A stretch of 64,000 bases of DNA from NCBI RefSeq assembly GCF_000721105.1, contig NZ_JOEV01000039.1, positions 1-64,000 on the forward strand, written 5' to 3'. The DNA comes from Streptomyces cellulosae. Its GTDB lineage: Bacteria > Actinomycetota > Actinomycetes > Streptomycetales > Streptomycetaceae. Position numbers and translations under genes: made by a program. Of this stretch, positions 44,137 to 52,209 are shown piece after piece. The notes under the pieces were generated by a model, which was given only the letters and a program-made list of their open reading frames with translations, was not told the origin of the DNA and ran no database searches. Each line of letters starts with the position of its first letter. The first letter of the stretch is position 1.

Positions 44137-44741
44137 GATGTCTCCTCGGACTGGGAAAGGGGGTGGTACAGCAGGGCGTTGAGCGCGGCGGCGGCGACCG
44201 CCGAACCGCCCTTCTCGGACACGTTGCTGACAGCGGGCAGCCCGCTCTCGCGCAGCGCGGCCTTGGACTCGGCCGCCCCGACGAAACCGACGGGCAGACC
44301 GATGACGAGCGCGGGGGAGACGTCCAGGGACAGCAACTCCTCCAGGGCGGTGGGCGCGTTGCCGATCACCCACAGGGCGCCGGGCCCGACCTGTTCGTAC
44401 GCCAGCCGGATCGCATGGGCCGAACGGGTCAGTCCGGGCCCGGCCTCGGCGTCCCTGAGCCGGCACACGGTCCGGCGTCGGGTGATCCCGGCGGCGACCA
44501 TCTCGACGTCGACGACCACCGGCGCCCCGGCGTGCAGGGCGGCGTGCGCCTTCTCCAACTGGCCCTCGTCCATCACGAGATCGCTCGCGTAGTCGAGGTC
44601 GGCCGCGGAGTGGATCACCCGCTCCACGACCGCCCGGGTCAGCGGCGGGAAGTGCGAGGTGTCCAGACGGGCGCGCAGCCGCCGGTAGGACTCCTGCTCG
44701 ATCGGATGGACCACCCGGTCCACGCCGTGCACAGCGTTCAT
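44133..44741 (-). CDS. cobH: precorrin-8X methylmutase
   Basis: 202 residues. Moves the C11 methyl to C12, forming hydrogenobyrinate (or its cobalt form). Diagnostic stretches are YRRLRARLDTSHFPPLTRAVVERVIHSAADLDYA, VVDVEMVAAGI and VIGNAPTALEELL, VIGLPVGFVGAAESKAAL. ATGA overlap with cbiG-cobJ upstream and GTGA overlap with cbiX downstream. Confidence 0.95.
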   Translation of the reverse strand: MNAVHGVDRVVHPIEQESYRRLRARLDTSHFPPLTRAVVERVIHSAADLDYASDLVMDEGQLEKAHAALHAGAPVVVDVEMVAAGITRRRTVCRLRDAEAGPGLTRSAHAIRLAYEQVGPGALWVIGNAPTALEELLSLDVSPALVIGLPVGFVGAAESKAALRESGLPAVSNVSEKGGSAVAAAALNALLYHPLSQSEETS

Positions 44742-46453
44742 TCGGCGCCCTCCTGGCCCGCGGCGGAGCCGCTGTTCGGTGCGGCCTGCCAGCGGTAGCC
44801 GCGCGGGGTCACCATGCGCCCGGCGATCCGCCGGGTCGCCGTGTTGCCCACGGTCACGACCGTCATCATGTCGACCGTCGCCGGGTCCAGGTCCGCCAGG
44901 GTCGTCACCCGGCTGGACTCGTCCGGCCGTGACGCGTTCCGTACGACACCGACCGGCGTCGTCGGCTCCCGGTGCCCGGCGAGGATCGCGAGCGCCTTCG
45001 GCAGCTGCCAGTCCCGGCCCCGGCTGCGCGGGTTGTAGAACGTCACGACGATGTCCGCCTCGGCCGCGGCCCGCACCCGCCGCTCGATGACCTCCCACGG
45101 GGTGTGCAGGTCGGACAGGCTGATCGACACGTGGTCGTGCCCGAGCGGGGCACCGAGGACGGCCGCGGCCGCGAGGGCGGCGGTCACCCCCGGTACGCCG
45201 ATCACGTCGATGTCGTCGGAGGCCTCGGCGAGCGCGGGGGAGGCCATGGCGTAGACGCCGGCGTCCCCGCTCCCGATCAGCGCGACGGCCTGCCCCTTGC
45301 GGGCCTCCGCGACGGCCGTCCGCGCCCGCTCCTCCTCGGCCCCGAGCCCCGACTCCAGGACGCGGGTGCCGGGCCGCAGCAGATCGCGGATCTGGTCGAC
45401 GTACTGGTCGAGCCCGACGAGCACCGAGGCGCGCCGCAGTTCGGCCTTGGCGCGCGGGGTGAGCAGATCCCGGGCGCCCGGCCCGAGCCCGACCACCGCG
45501 AGCCGCCCGCGCGCGGGACGTCGTACGACGGCACAGGTCGCCATGGCGACAGTCGCGGCCGACTTGCGCTTGGGGACGAGGAGTTCGCCCCCGCGTACGA
45601 GCGCGGCGGCCTCCGCGACCGAAGGCGTGCCGACGGCCGCGAGGGGCGCGTCGGACGGGTTGGGCACGTCGACGGCGGCCAACTCCGCGGCGGAGTAGGT
45701 CACCAGCGGCACCCCGAGCCGCTCGGCGGCTTCGACGATCCCGGGCTCCTGGGCCTTCGCGTCGACGGTCGCGAGCTCGGCGACGCTCCGAGCGGACAGC
45801 CCCGCGTCCCGCAAAGCGCCCTCGATCAGTTCCAGCACCTCGTCGACAGGGGCGCCCCTGGAGGCGCCGACGCCGACGACGAGGGAGGGCGGCCTGAGGA
45901 ACACTTCGCGGTCGGCGGGCCGGGCGTCACGATCCGTCACCCTGATCGAGTACGTCCCCTCGGCGGTGACCCGAAGAGGGGGCAGCGGCCAGCTCACCTC
46001 GGCCTCGAGCGCGACCGGTTCGCCGTCCAGCAGGGCCCGCGAGACCCCGGCGACATCCCCCTCCACCGGGAAACCGAGCATGTCGAGGCCCGGCATCCCC
46101 ACCGCGTCCGTGGCCGTGGTCACCACGGGCTCCGCCCCCAGCAACTCCCCGACCTCGTAAGCGAGTTCGTTCGCCCCGCCCCCGTGTCCGCCCACCAGGG
46201 ACACGGCGAACCGCCCGCCCTCGTCGACGCAGACCACACCCGGGTCGCCGGCCTTGTCCCCCAGCAGCGGCGCGATCAGCCGTACGACCGCTCCCGTCGC
46301 GAGGAAGCACACGAGCTGCTCGCACTCCGCGAACGCGGCCCGTACGGCGTCCCCCACGGGACCCTCGTACACACGCGTCCGCTCCGGCCAGGCCGCGGCC
46401 AGCCGGTCCCGCGCAGCCGCGCCCGCCGAGGTGGCGGAAATGAGGCCGATCAC
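44738..46453 (-). CDS. cobJ: CbiG-CobJ fusion: precorrin-5A hydrolase plus precorrin-3B C17-methyltransferase
   Basis: 571 residues in two parts. Residues ~1-300 are CbiG: GLISATSAGAAARDRLAAAWP, FLATGAVVRLIAPLLGDK, VSLVGGHGGGANELA, and a C-terminal CbiG unit with LVVGVGASRGAPVDEVLELI. Residues ~318-571 are the CobJ SAM-dependent ring-contraction methyltransferase: RLAVVGLGPGARDLLTPRAKAELRRASVLVGLD, ALIGSGDAGVYAMASP and HDHVSISLSDLHTPW. CbiG opens the lactone of the cobalt pathway after ring contraction. The ATG directly follows the cobL end. Confidence 0.93.
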   Translation of the reverse strand: MIGLISATSAGAAARDRLAAAWPERTRVYEGPVGDAVRAAFAECEQLVCFLATGAVVRLIAPLLGDKAGDPGVVCVDEGGRFAVSLVGGHGGGANELAYEVGELLGAEPVVTTATDAVGMPGLDMLGFPVEGDVAGVSRALLDGEPVALEAEVSWPLPPLRVTAEGTYSIRVTDRDARPADREVFLRPPSLVVGVGASRGAPVDEVLELIEGALRDAGLSARSVAELATVDAKAQEPGIVEAAERLGVPLVTYSAAELAAVDVPNPSDAPLAAVGTPSVAEAAALVRGGELLVPKRKSAATVAMATCAVVRRPARGRLAVVGLGPGARDLLTPRAKAELRRASVLVGLDQYVDQIRDLLRPGTRVLESGLGAEEERARTAVAEARKGQAVALIGSGDAGVYAMASPALAEASDDIDVIGVPGVTAALAAAAVLGAPLGHDHVSISLSDLHTPWEVIERRVRAAAEADIVVTFYNPRSRGRDWQLPKALAILAGHREPTTPVGVVRNASRPDESSRVTTLADLDPATVDMMTVVTVGNTATRRIAGRMVTPRGYRWQAAPNSGSAAGQEGAE

Positions 46454-47685
46454 TGAGCTACTCCTTCGTCAGCGGATGCCGGGGGCCGTACGCCCCACAG
46501 CAGGAAAACGGGATTGGTCGCCGCCAGCCGGGTCACGTCCCCCGGCAGGGGCGCCAGCCGGGACGACTGCAGGAGTACGCCCTCGCAGTCGAACCCGGCG
46601 TCGGTGAGCGCGGCGCGCGCGGCCGGCACCCGGTCGAGCGCGGCCATCGCGACCACGACGGTCCGCCGGGCCCGCCGCGCACACGCCGAGACGACGGCGG
46701 GCAACTCGCGCCCACCGCCGCCGACGAACACCGCGTCGGGATCGTCCAGTTCGGCGAGCGCGTCCGGTGCCGTCCCGTGCACCACCCGCACATCCACCCC
46801 GTGCGCGGCGGCGTTCGCACGGATCCGTCCGACGCCGTCGGCGCTCTTCTCGACCGCCGTCACGGCCGCACCGAACCGCGCGCACTCCACGGCCACGGAC
46901 CCGGACCCCGCGCCGACGTCCCAGACCAGATCGCCGAGACGCGGGCCGAGCCGGGCCAGCGCCAGCGCCCGTACCTCGAACTTGGTGATCATCGAGTCCC
47001 GGTGGGTGAAGCCGCCCTCGTCCAGGGCCCATCCGGCGGGCCCCGCGGGCGCCCCGGCCACCGTCCGTACGGCACCCGGCGCCCGCTCCTCGTCCAGGCA
47101 CAGCACCACGCTCACCGCCGAACCCCAGTCCCGGGCGGCGGCCTCGGCCGGAGTCACCCGCTCCACGCGCTCCTGCGAGGAGCCCAGCGCCGAAGCGACG
47201 ACCAGAACCCGGGCGGAGGACCGCAGCGCGGCACCGAGCTCCGCCGGCCCCGCCCCCGGCCCCGTCAGCACGGCGACCTTCGGCCGCGCCCGGCACACGT
47301 TGACCGCCGTCCGCAGCTCCCGCCCGTGCGCGCTCACCACCACGGCGTCGTCCCAGGGCAGCCCGACCCGCGCGAACGCGGCGGCCACGGACGAGACCCC
47401 GGCCCGCACCTCGAGCCGCTCGGCACCGAACCGCTCCGCCAGCACCCGTACGATCCCGAAGAACCCGGGGTCTCCCGAGGCCAGCACGACGACCCGGCGG
47501 TCCTTCGTGACGTACTCCTCCATGGCGTCGAGGGCGGGCGCCAGCGGCCCGAGCACGATCGACTCGGCCGCCGCGGGCAGCCGAACGGCGTCCAGATGCC
47601 GCCGCCCGCCCACCACGAGGTCCGCCCCCGCGAGGACGTCCTGGGGCGGTGGCGCTCCCATGCCGGTGCCGACGACCGTGATCAC
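46450..47685 (-). CDS. cobL: precorrin-6Y C5,15-methyltransferase (decarboxylating), CbiE-CbiT type
   Basis: 411 residues: N-terminal CbiE methyltransferase (~1-200, VITVVGTGMGAPPPQDVLAGAD, VVLASGDPGFFGIVRVLAERFG) and C-terminal CbiT (~235-411, DLVWDVGAGSGSVAVECARFG as SAM motif, AVFVGGGGRELPAVV). Methylates C5 and C15 and removes the C12 acetate carboxyl. GTG start overlaps cobM by 4 bases. Confidence 0.95.
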   Translation of the reverse strand: MITVVGTGMGAPPPQDVLAGADLVVGGRRHLDAVRLPAAAESIVLGPLAPALDAMEEYVTKDRRVVVLASGDPGFFGIVRVLAERFGAERLEVRAGVSSVAAAFARVGLPWDDAVVVSAHGRELRTAVNVCRARPKVAVLTGPGAGPAELGAALRSSARVLVVASALGSSQERVERVTPAEAAARDWGSAVSVVLCLDEERAPGAVRTVAGAPAGPAGWALDEGGFTHRDSMITKFEVRALALARLGPRLGDLVWDVGAGSGSVAVECARFGAAVTAVEKSADGVGRIRANAAAHGVDVRVVHGTAPDALAELDDPDAVFVGGGGRELPAVVSACARRARRTVVVAMAALDRVPAARAALTDAGFDCEGVLLQSSRLAPLPGDVTRLAATNPVFLLWGVRPPASADEGVAQ

Positions 47686-48500
47686 GTGCTCGCACCCCGG
47701 GAGCGCAGGGCCTTGCGGGCCTCCGGGTCGGCCTTGCGGTAGCCGTGGAAGTGACCGGGGTGGTAGAGGTGCGAGCGCGTGCCCTCGGCGTCGAGCGCCG
47801 GGCCGACGAGGAACAGGGTGTGCTTCCAGAGCTTGTGCTCCTTGACCGTCTCCTCCAGCGTGCCGATCGTGCACTTCACGATCAGCTCCTCCGGCCAGGT
47901 CGCCTGGTGGGCGACGACGACCGGCGTGGTCGTCGGATAGCCGCCTTCCAGCAGCTCCCGCACGAGCTGCCCGCTGCGGGCGGCGGACAGGAAGACCGCC
48001 ATGGTGGTGCCGTGCTTGGCGAACTCCCGCACCTCCTCCCCGGGCGGCATCGGCGTCTTGCCACCGCCGAGCCGGGTCAGGACCACGGACTGCGCGACCT
48101 CCGGGATGGTCAGCTCGCGCTGGGCCAGCGCGGCCACCGCGGAGAAGGCGGACACCCCGGGGACGACCTCCGTCTCGATGCCGATCCGGGCACACCGGTC
48201 GAGCTGCTCCTGCGTGCCGCCCCACAGGGCCGGGTCGCCGGAGTGGATCCGGGCCACGCGCAGGCCCTCCGCCCGGGCCCGCTCGTACACGGCGACCACG
48301 TTCTCCAGCGACATGGTCGCCGAGTCGAGGATCTCGGCACCCTCCCGCGCGTGTTCGAGGACCTCCGCCTGGACCAGGCTGGCCGCCCAGATCACGACAT
48401 CGGCCTCGGCGATGGCCCGCGCGGCGCGGAACGTCAACAGGTCGGCGGCGCCGGGGCCGGCACCGACGAAGGTCACCTTGCCGGTGGGGGCATCGGCCAT
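47682..48500 (-). CDS. cobM: precorrin-4 C11-methyltransferase
   Basis: 272 residues: VTFVGAGPGAADLLTFRAARAIAEADVVIWAASLV, ARIHSGDPALWGGTQEQLD and VVPGVSAFSAVAALAQREL identify CobM/CbiF. First gene of the second minus-strand cob unit (cobM-L-J-H-cbiX-cobC). AGAGGACC lies before the ATG. The 82-bp divergent gap to the ZIP gene should hold its promoter; I see no riboswitch there. Confidence 0.95.
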   Translation of the reverse strand: MADAPTGKVTFVGAGPGAADLLTFRAARAIAEADVVIWAASLVQAEVLEHAREGAEILDSATMSLENVVAVYERARAEGLRVARIHSGDPALWGGTQEQLDRCARIGIETEVVPGVSAFSAVAALAQRELTIPEVAQSVVLTRLGGGKTPMPPGEEVREFAKHGTTMAVFLSAARSGQLVRELLEGGYPTTTPVVVAHQATWPEELIVKCTIGTLEETVKEHKLWKHTLFLVGPALDAEGTRSHLYHPGHFHGYRKADPEARKALRSRGAST

Positions 48501-48582
48501 GGGTTCGGTCCTCTCGTACGGAAGTTCAGTGCTGCGATGGTCGGATGTGCGTGAGCGGGGCCTGATCGGATACCAAGAGCAC

Positions 48583-49311
48583 ATGGCGGTCCTCGTCGCG
48601 CTCGGCGCGTTCCTGATGACGCTGGCCGGCGGCTGGACGGCACTGCGCGTGACCGACCGCCGCCATCTCGTGCTGGGCCTGGCCGGCGGCCTGATGCTCG
48701 GCGTGGTCGGCCTCGACCTGCTGCCGGAGGCGCTGGAGGCGGCCGGCACCGAGGTCTTCGGCGTACCCGCCGCCCTGCTCCTGTTCGTGGCGGGCTTCCT
48801 GCTGGCCCACATGGTGGAACGCCTGCTCGCGGTACGGCAGGCCGCGCACGGAGCGGAGGAGAGCGACGGCCGGGCGCCCCAGGTGGGCCTGACGGCGGCC
48901 GCCGCCATGGTCGGCCACAGCGCCATGGACGGCGTGGCGATCGGCGCGGCCTTCCAGGTGGGCGGCGGCATGGGCGCCGCGGTCGCGCTGGCCGTCGTCG
49001 CCCACGACTTCGCGGACGGCTTCAACACGTACACGATCACGAGCCTGTACGGGAACGCCCGTCGCCGGGCCCTGACGATGCTGTTCGCGGACGCGGCGGC
49101 TCCCGTGCTGGGCGCCGCCTCCACCCTGCTGTTCACCATCCCCGAACAGCTGCTCGGCGGCTACCTCGGCCTCTTCGGCGGCGCGCTCCTCTACCTGGCG
49201 GCCGCCGAGATCCTCCCGGAGGCCCACCACGACCACCCCGCCCGCTCGACACTCCTCTGCACGATCGCGGGAGTGGCGTTCATCTGGCTGGTGGTGGGAG
49301 TCGCCGGCTGA
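48583..49311 (+). CDS. ZIP-family divalent metal transporter
   Basis: 242 residues, about eight helices. The ZIP metal-binding helices are MVGHSAMDGVAIGAAF and VVAHDFADGFNTY; a variable loop follows helix 3. ZIP proteins bring zinc and related divalent metals into the cytoplasm. It is the only plus-strand gene inside the cob cluster, sitting between cobI and cobM, so a role in cobalt or zinc supply for B12 enzymes is plausible but unproven. A GTG 36 bases upstream is an alternative start. Confidence 0.87.
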   Translation: MAVLVALGAFLMTLAGGWTALRVTDRRHLVLGLAGGLMLGVVGLDLLPEALEAAGTEVFGVPAALLLFVAGFLLAHMVERLLAVRQAAHGAEESDGRAPQVGLTAAAAMVGHSAMDGVAIGAAFQVGGGMGAAVALAVVAHDFADGFNTYTITSLYGNARRRALTMLFADAAAPVLGAASTLLFTIPEQLLGGYLGLFGGALLYLAAAEILPEAHHDHPARSTLLCTIAGVAFIWLVVGVAG

Positions 49312-49331
49312 CCCGGCGCCTGGTGACGGGC

Positions 49332-50084
49332 TCACAGTTTTCCGCCCCGGCCGCCGTCGCGCCGCGCGGGCGCGATGAGCGTGGAGAGATACGGCAGGGG
49401 AGCACCGTCGAGATCGGCGGCCGGCCGGATGAACTCGGACTCCAGACCCAGCGCCGACCCCCACACGGCACCGTCGAGCCGCCCCGTCTCCCGCAGCGCC
49501 TCGACGACCTCCGCCGCCTGCCGCCCGAACTTGTAGGCCACGACGGTCCCGGGCCCGTTCAACGCCTCCTTGAGCACGGCGGCCCCGGCGGTCACGGGCA
49601 CCAGGGTCAACGGCTCGGTGCCCTCGGTGAGCACGGCCCCCGACCGCGCCGCCAGATCCTGCATGGCGGTGATCCCGGGCACGGTCTCCACGACGACACC
49701 CGGCACCAGCTCGCCGATGGTCTGCGCCAGATAGGTGAAGGTGGAGTACACGTTCGGATCACCGATGGTCGCGAAGGCAACGACCCCGCTCTGCCCCAGC
49801 AACTGAGCGACCCGCGTCCCCGCCGCGTCCCAGGCGGCCTCCCGCCGCTCCCGGTCCGACCGCTCGTTGAGCGCGAACACCACCCGGACGACCTTCTCCT
49901 CGGGCACGTAGTGCAGCACCGTCGCCTCGGCCCGGCCCCGTTCACCCCCGTCTCTTCCGTCGGACGCGGCCATCACCGGTACGACGACCACGTCGGCGGT
50001 GCGCAGAGCGTTGACGCCCTTGACGGTCACCAGCTCCGGATCCCCGGGCCCGACCCCGACCCCGACCAACCTGCTGCTGCTCAT
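49332..50084 (-). CDS. cobI: precorrin-2 C20-methyltransferase
   Basis: 250 residues: RLVGVGVGPGDPELVTVKGVNALRTADVVVVPV, VVAFATIGDPNVYSTFTYLA and VETVPGITAMQDLAA are CobI/CbiL signatures. ATG at 50084 is chosen because it overlaps the cobB stop as ATGA; a GTG 12 bases earlier exists. Last gene of the riboswitch-controlled operon; converges on the ZIP gene with a 20-bp gap. Confidence 0.95.
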   Translation of the reverse strand: MSSSRLVGVGVGPGDPELVTVKGVNALRTADVVVVPVMAASDGRDGGERGRAEATVLHYVPEEKVVRVVFALNERSDRERREAAWDAAGTRVAQLLGQSGVVAFATIGDPNVYSTFTYLAQTIGELVPGVVVETVPGITAMQDLAARSGAVLTEGTEPLTLVPVTAGAAVLKEALNGPGTVVAYKFGRQAAEVVEALRETGRLDGAVWGSALGLESEFIRPAADLDGAPLPYLSTLIAPARRDGGRGGKL

Positions 50085-51604
50085 GACGTCCGGCACCTCT
50101 CCACGAACCGACGGGCCACACCGGGCTCGGACGCCCAGTGCGTGTGCAGATAACTCGCGTGCACACCCTGCTGTACGAAACCCTCGAGCCGCCGCCGCGG
50201 AGTGCGCACACCCCAGGCGGCGACCTCCCCCGCCCCGGGCTCCACGACGGTCCGGTGAAACTCGTGGCCCCGCATCCGCGTCCCCGCGACGGCCAGCACA
50301 CTGTCACTCACGGCCACGGCGTCCCGGTACCCGAGCGTGAGCCGCTCGCTCATCCGCGCGGTGGCGTCGAGCACCCCGCACATGGGCTTCCCGTCGAGTT
50401 CCCGGCACAGGTAGAGGAGGCCGGCGCACTCGGCGGCGACGGGAGCGCCGCTGTCCGCGAGGCTCGCGATGGACTTGCGCAGCGGCTCGTTCGCCGACAG
50501 CTCGGAGGCGTACACCTCGGGGAACCCGCCGCCGATGACCAACCCGCTCGTCCCGTCGGGCAGTTGCTCGTCCCGGAGGGGATCGAAGGTGACGACTTCC
50601 GCTCCGGCGGCGCTGAGAAGCTCGGCGTGCTCGGCGTAGGAAAAGGTGAAGGCGGGACCGCCGGCGACGGCGACTCGTACCTTCGAGCCCGGGCCGGCTG
50701 TATGAGGCCCGTCCTCCGCCTTCGAACGCAGGCCCGCTTCACCCGGCCCGTCTGGGGGCGCCCCCTCTGGGGGAGTTTGAGGACGAGGCCCTTCGGGCCG
50801 AAAGCGGGGGTCTGGGGGCGCAGCCCCCAGGGACGGGACGGGTAGGGGCGGAGGGGGCGAGGAAACCAGCACCTCAGCCGCATCCCAAGCCGCACCCGAC
50901 AACGCACCGGCACCCCGCGCAAGCCCCGTCAACGCTTCAAGATCACACCCCGCGTCGACCTGTGCGGCCATCGCGGCCACCGCATCGACCGCCGAAGCCC
51001 GCCGCTCGGCAACCGGCACCAACCCCAGATGCCGCGACGGCGTCGACACCTGCTCCACCCGCCGCAGCACGCCAAGAACAGCGACCCCCGCCTGGTCCAG
51101 AGCCTCCCGCAGCAACTCCTCATGCCGATCCGACGCGACCTTGTTGAGGATCACGCCCCCGATCCGCACCTCCGGATCCCACGAAGCGAACCCGTGCACC
51201 AGCGCCGCGACGGACCGGGACTGCGACGACGCGTCCACGACCAGCACCACCGGCGCCCGCAGCAGCTTCGCCACCTGCGCGGTGGACGCCAGTTCACCCT
51301 CCCCCGCGGCCCCGTCGTACATCCCCATCACACCCTCGACGACGGCGATGTCACAGCCGCGTGCCCCGTGCAGGAACAACGGCCCGATCAACTCCGGCCC
51401 GCACAGGTACGCGTCGAGGTTCCGCCCCACCCGCCCGGTCGCGAGCGCGTGATACCCGGGATCGATGTAGTCCGGCCCGACCTTGTGCGGGGACACGGCA
51501 AGCCCCCGCGCGGCGAACGCGGCCATCAGCCCCGTGGCGACGGTGGTCTTGCCGCTGCCGGAGGACGGCGCGGCGATGACCAGCCGGGGGACGGAAGACG
51601 TCAC
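50081..51604 (-). CDS. cobB: cobyrinate (hydrogenobyrinate) a,c-diamide synthase with extra linker
   Basis: 507 residues. Residues 1-~245 are the CbiA ATP-binding domain (VIAAPSSGSGKTTVATGLMAAF, GPDYIDPGYH, VVEGVMGMYDG); ~308-507 the glutamine amidotransferase domain (VIGGGFPEVYA, PVAAECAGLLYLCRELDG with the Cys nucleophile, RGHEFHRT). Amidates the a and c side chains with glutamine. Between the domains is a Pro/Gly-rich segment (~248-298) encoded by a repeat-element-like sequence read in frame, making the protein longer than usual. GTGA overlap with cobO upstream. Confidence 0.93.
   Translation of the reverse strand: MTSSVPRLVIAAPSSGSGKTTVATGLMAAFAARGLAVSPHKVGPDYIDPGYHALATGRVGRNLDAYLCGPELIGPLFLHGARGCDIAVVEGVMGMYDGAAGEGELASTAQVAKLLRAPVVLVVDASSQSRSVAALVHGFASWDPEVRIGGVILNKVASDRHEELLREALDQAGVAVLGVLRRVEQVSTPSRHLGLVPVAERRASAVDAVAAMAAQVDAGCDLEALTGLARGAGALSGAAWDAAEVLVSSPPPPLPVPSLGAAPPDPRFRPEGPRPQTPPEGAPPDGPGEAGLRSKAEDGPHTAGPGSKVRVAVAGGPAFTFSYAEHAELLSAAGAEVVTFDPLRDEQLPDGTSGLVIGGGFPEVYASELSANEPLRKSIASLADSGAPVAAECAGLLYLCRELDGKPMCGVLDATARMSERLTLGYRDAVAVSDSVLAVAGTRMRGHEFHRTVVEPGAGEVAAWGVRTPRRRLEGFVQQGVHASYLHTHWASEPGVARRFVERCRTS
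50711..50860. repeat. Streptomyces-type intergenic repeat element inside cobB, in frame
   Basis: About 150 bp containing GAGTTTGAGGACGAGGCCC, a GGCCCTTCGGGCC hairpin, and CTGGGGGCGCAGCCCCCAG as a second hairpin, ending GGGACGGGACGGG. I recognise this block as a kind normally found between genes in Streptomyces. Here it lies exactly at the cobB interdomain linker and keeps the frame open. Confidence 0.8.
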
Positions 51605-52209
51605 CACTCGATGCCCCTCTGCCCCTTCTGCCCGGCGTCCATCGGATGCTTGACCTTGGACATGTCGGTCACGAGATCGGCGAAGTCCACCAGCTTCCCG
51701 GGCGCGTTCCGCCCCGTGATCACGACATGCTGGGTACCGGGCCGGTCCCGCAGCACGGAGACGACCTCGTCGACATCGACCCACCCCCAGTGCAGCGGGT
51801 AGGCGAACTCGTCGAGCACATACAGCTGGTACGTCTCGGCGGCCAGGTCCCGCTTGACCTGCTCCCAGCCCTCCCGGGCCTTCTCCTCGTTGCTGACGTT
51901 GTCTCCCTGGAGGCCGCGCTGCACCCACGACCACCCCTCGCCCATCTTGTGCCAGGCGACCGTCCCTCCCTCGCCGGAGTCCCCGAGCACCCGCAGTGCC
52001 CGTTCCTCGCCGACCTTCCACTTCGCCGACTTGACGAACTGGAACACCCCGATCGGCCACCCCTGGTTCCAGGCCCGCAGCGCGAGCCCGAACGCGGCGG
52101 TCGACTTGCCCTTGCCGATCCCCGTGTGGACGACGACCAGCGGCCGGTTACGGCGCTGGCGAGTCGTCAGCCCGTCATCCGGTACCACACTCGGCTGCCC
52201 CTGCGGCAT
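51601..52209 (-). CDS. cobO: cob(I)yrinic acid a,c-diamide adenosyltransferase
   Basis: 202 residues of the CobA/CobO type: P-loop HTGIGKGKSTAAFGLALRA, then FVKSAKWKVGEERAL, GEGWSW and YVLDEFAYPLHWGWVDVDEVV. Transfers the adenosyl group from ATP to cobalt. Its ATG overlaps the chelatase stop by one base (TAATG), and its end overlaps cobB (GTGA). Confidence 0.96.
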   Translation of the reverse strand: MPQGQPSVVPDDGLTTRQRRNRPLVVVHTGIGKGKSTAAFGLALRAWNQGWPIGVFQFVKSAKWKVGEERALRVLGDSGEGGTVAWHKMGEGWSWVQRGLQGDNVSNEEKAREGWEQVKRDLAAETYQLYVLDEFAYPLHWGWVDVDEVVSVLRDRPGTQHVVITGRNAPGKLVDFADLVTDMSKVKHPMDAGQKGQRGIEW

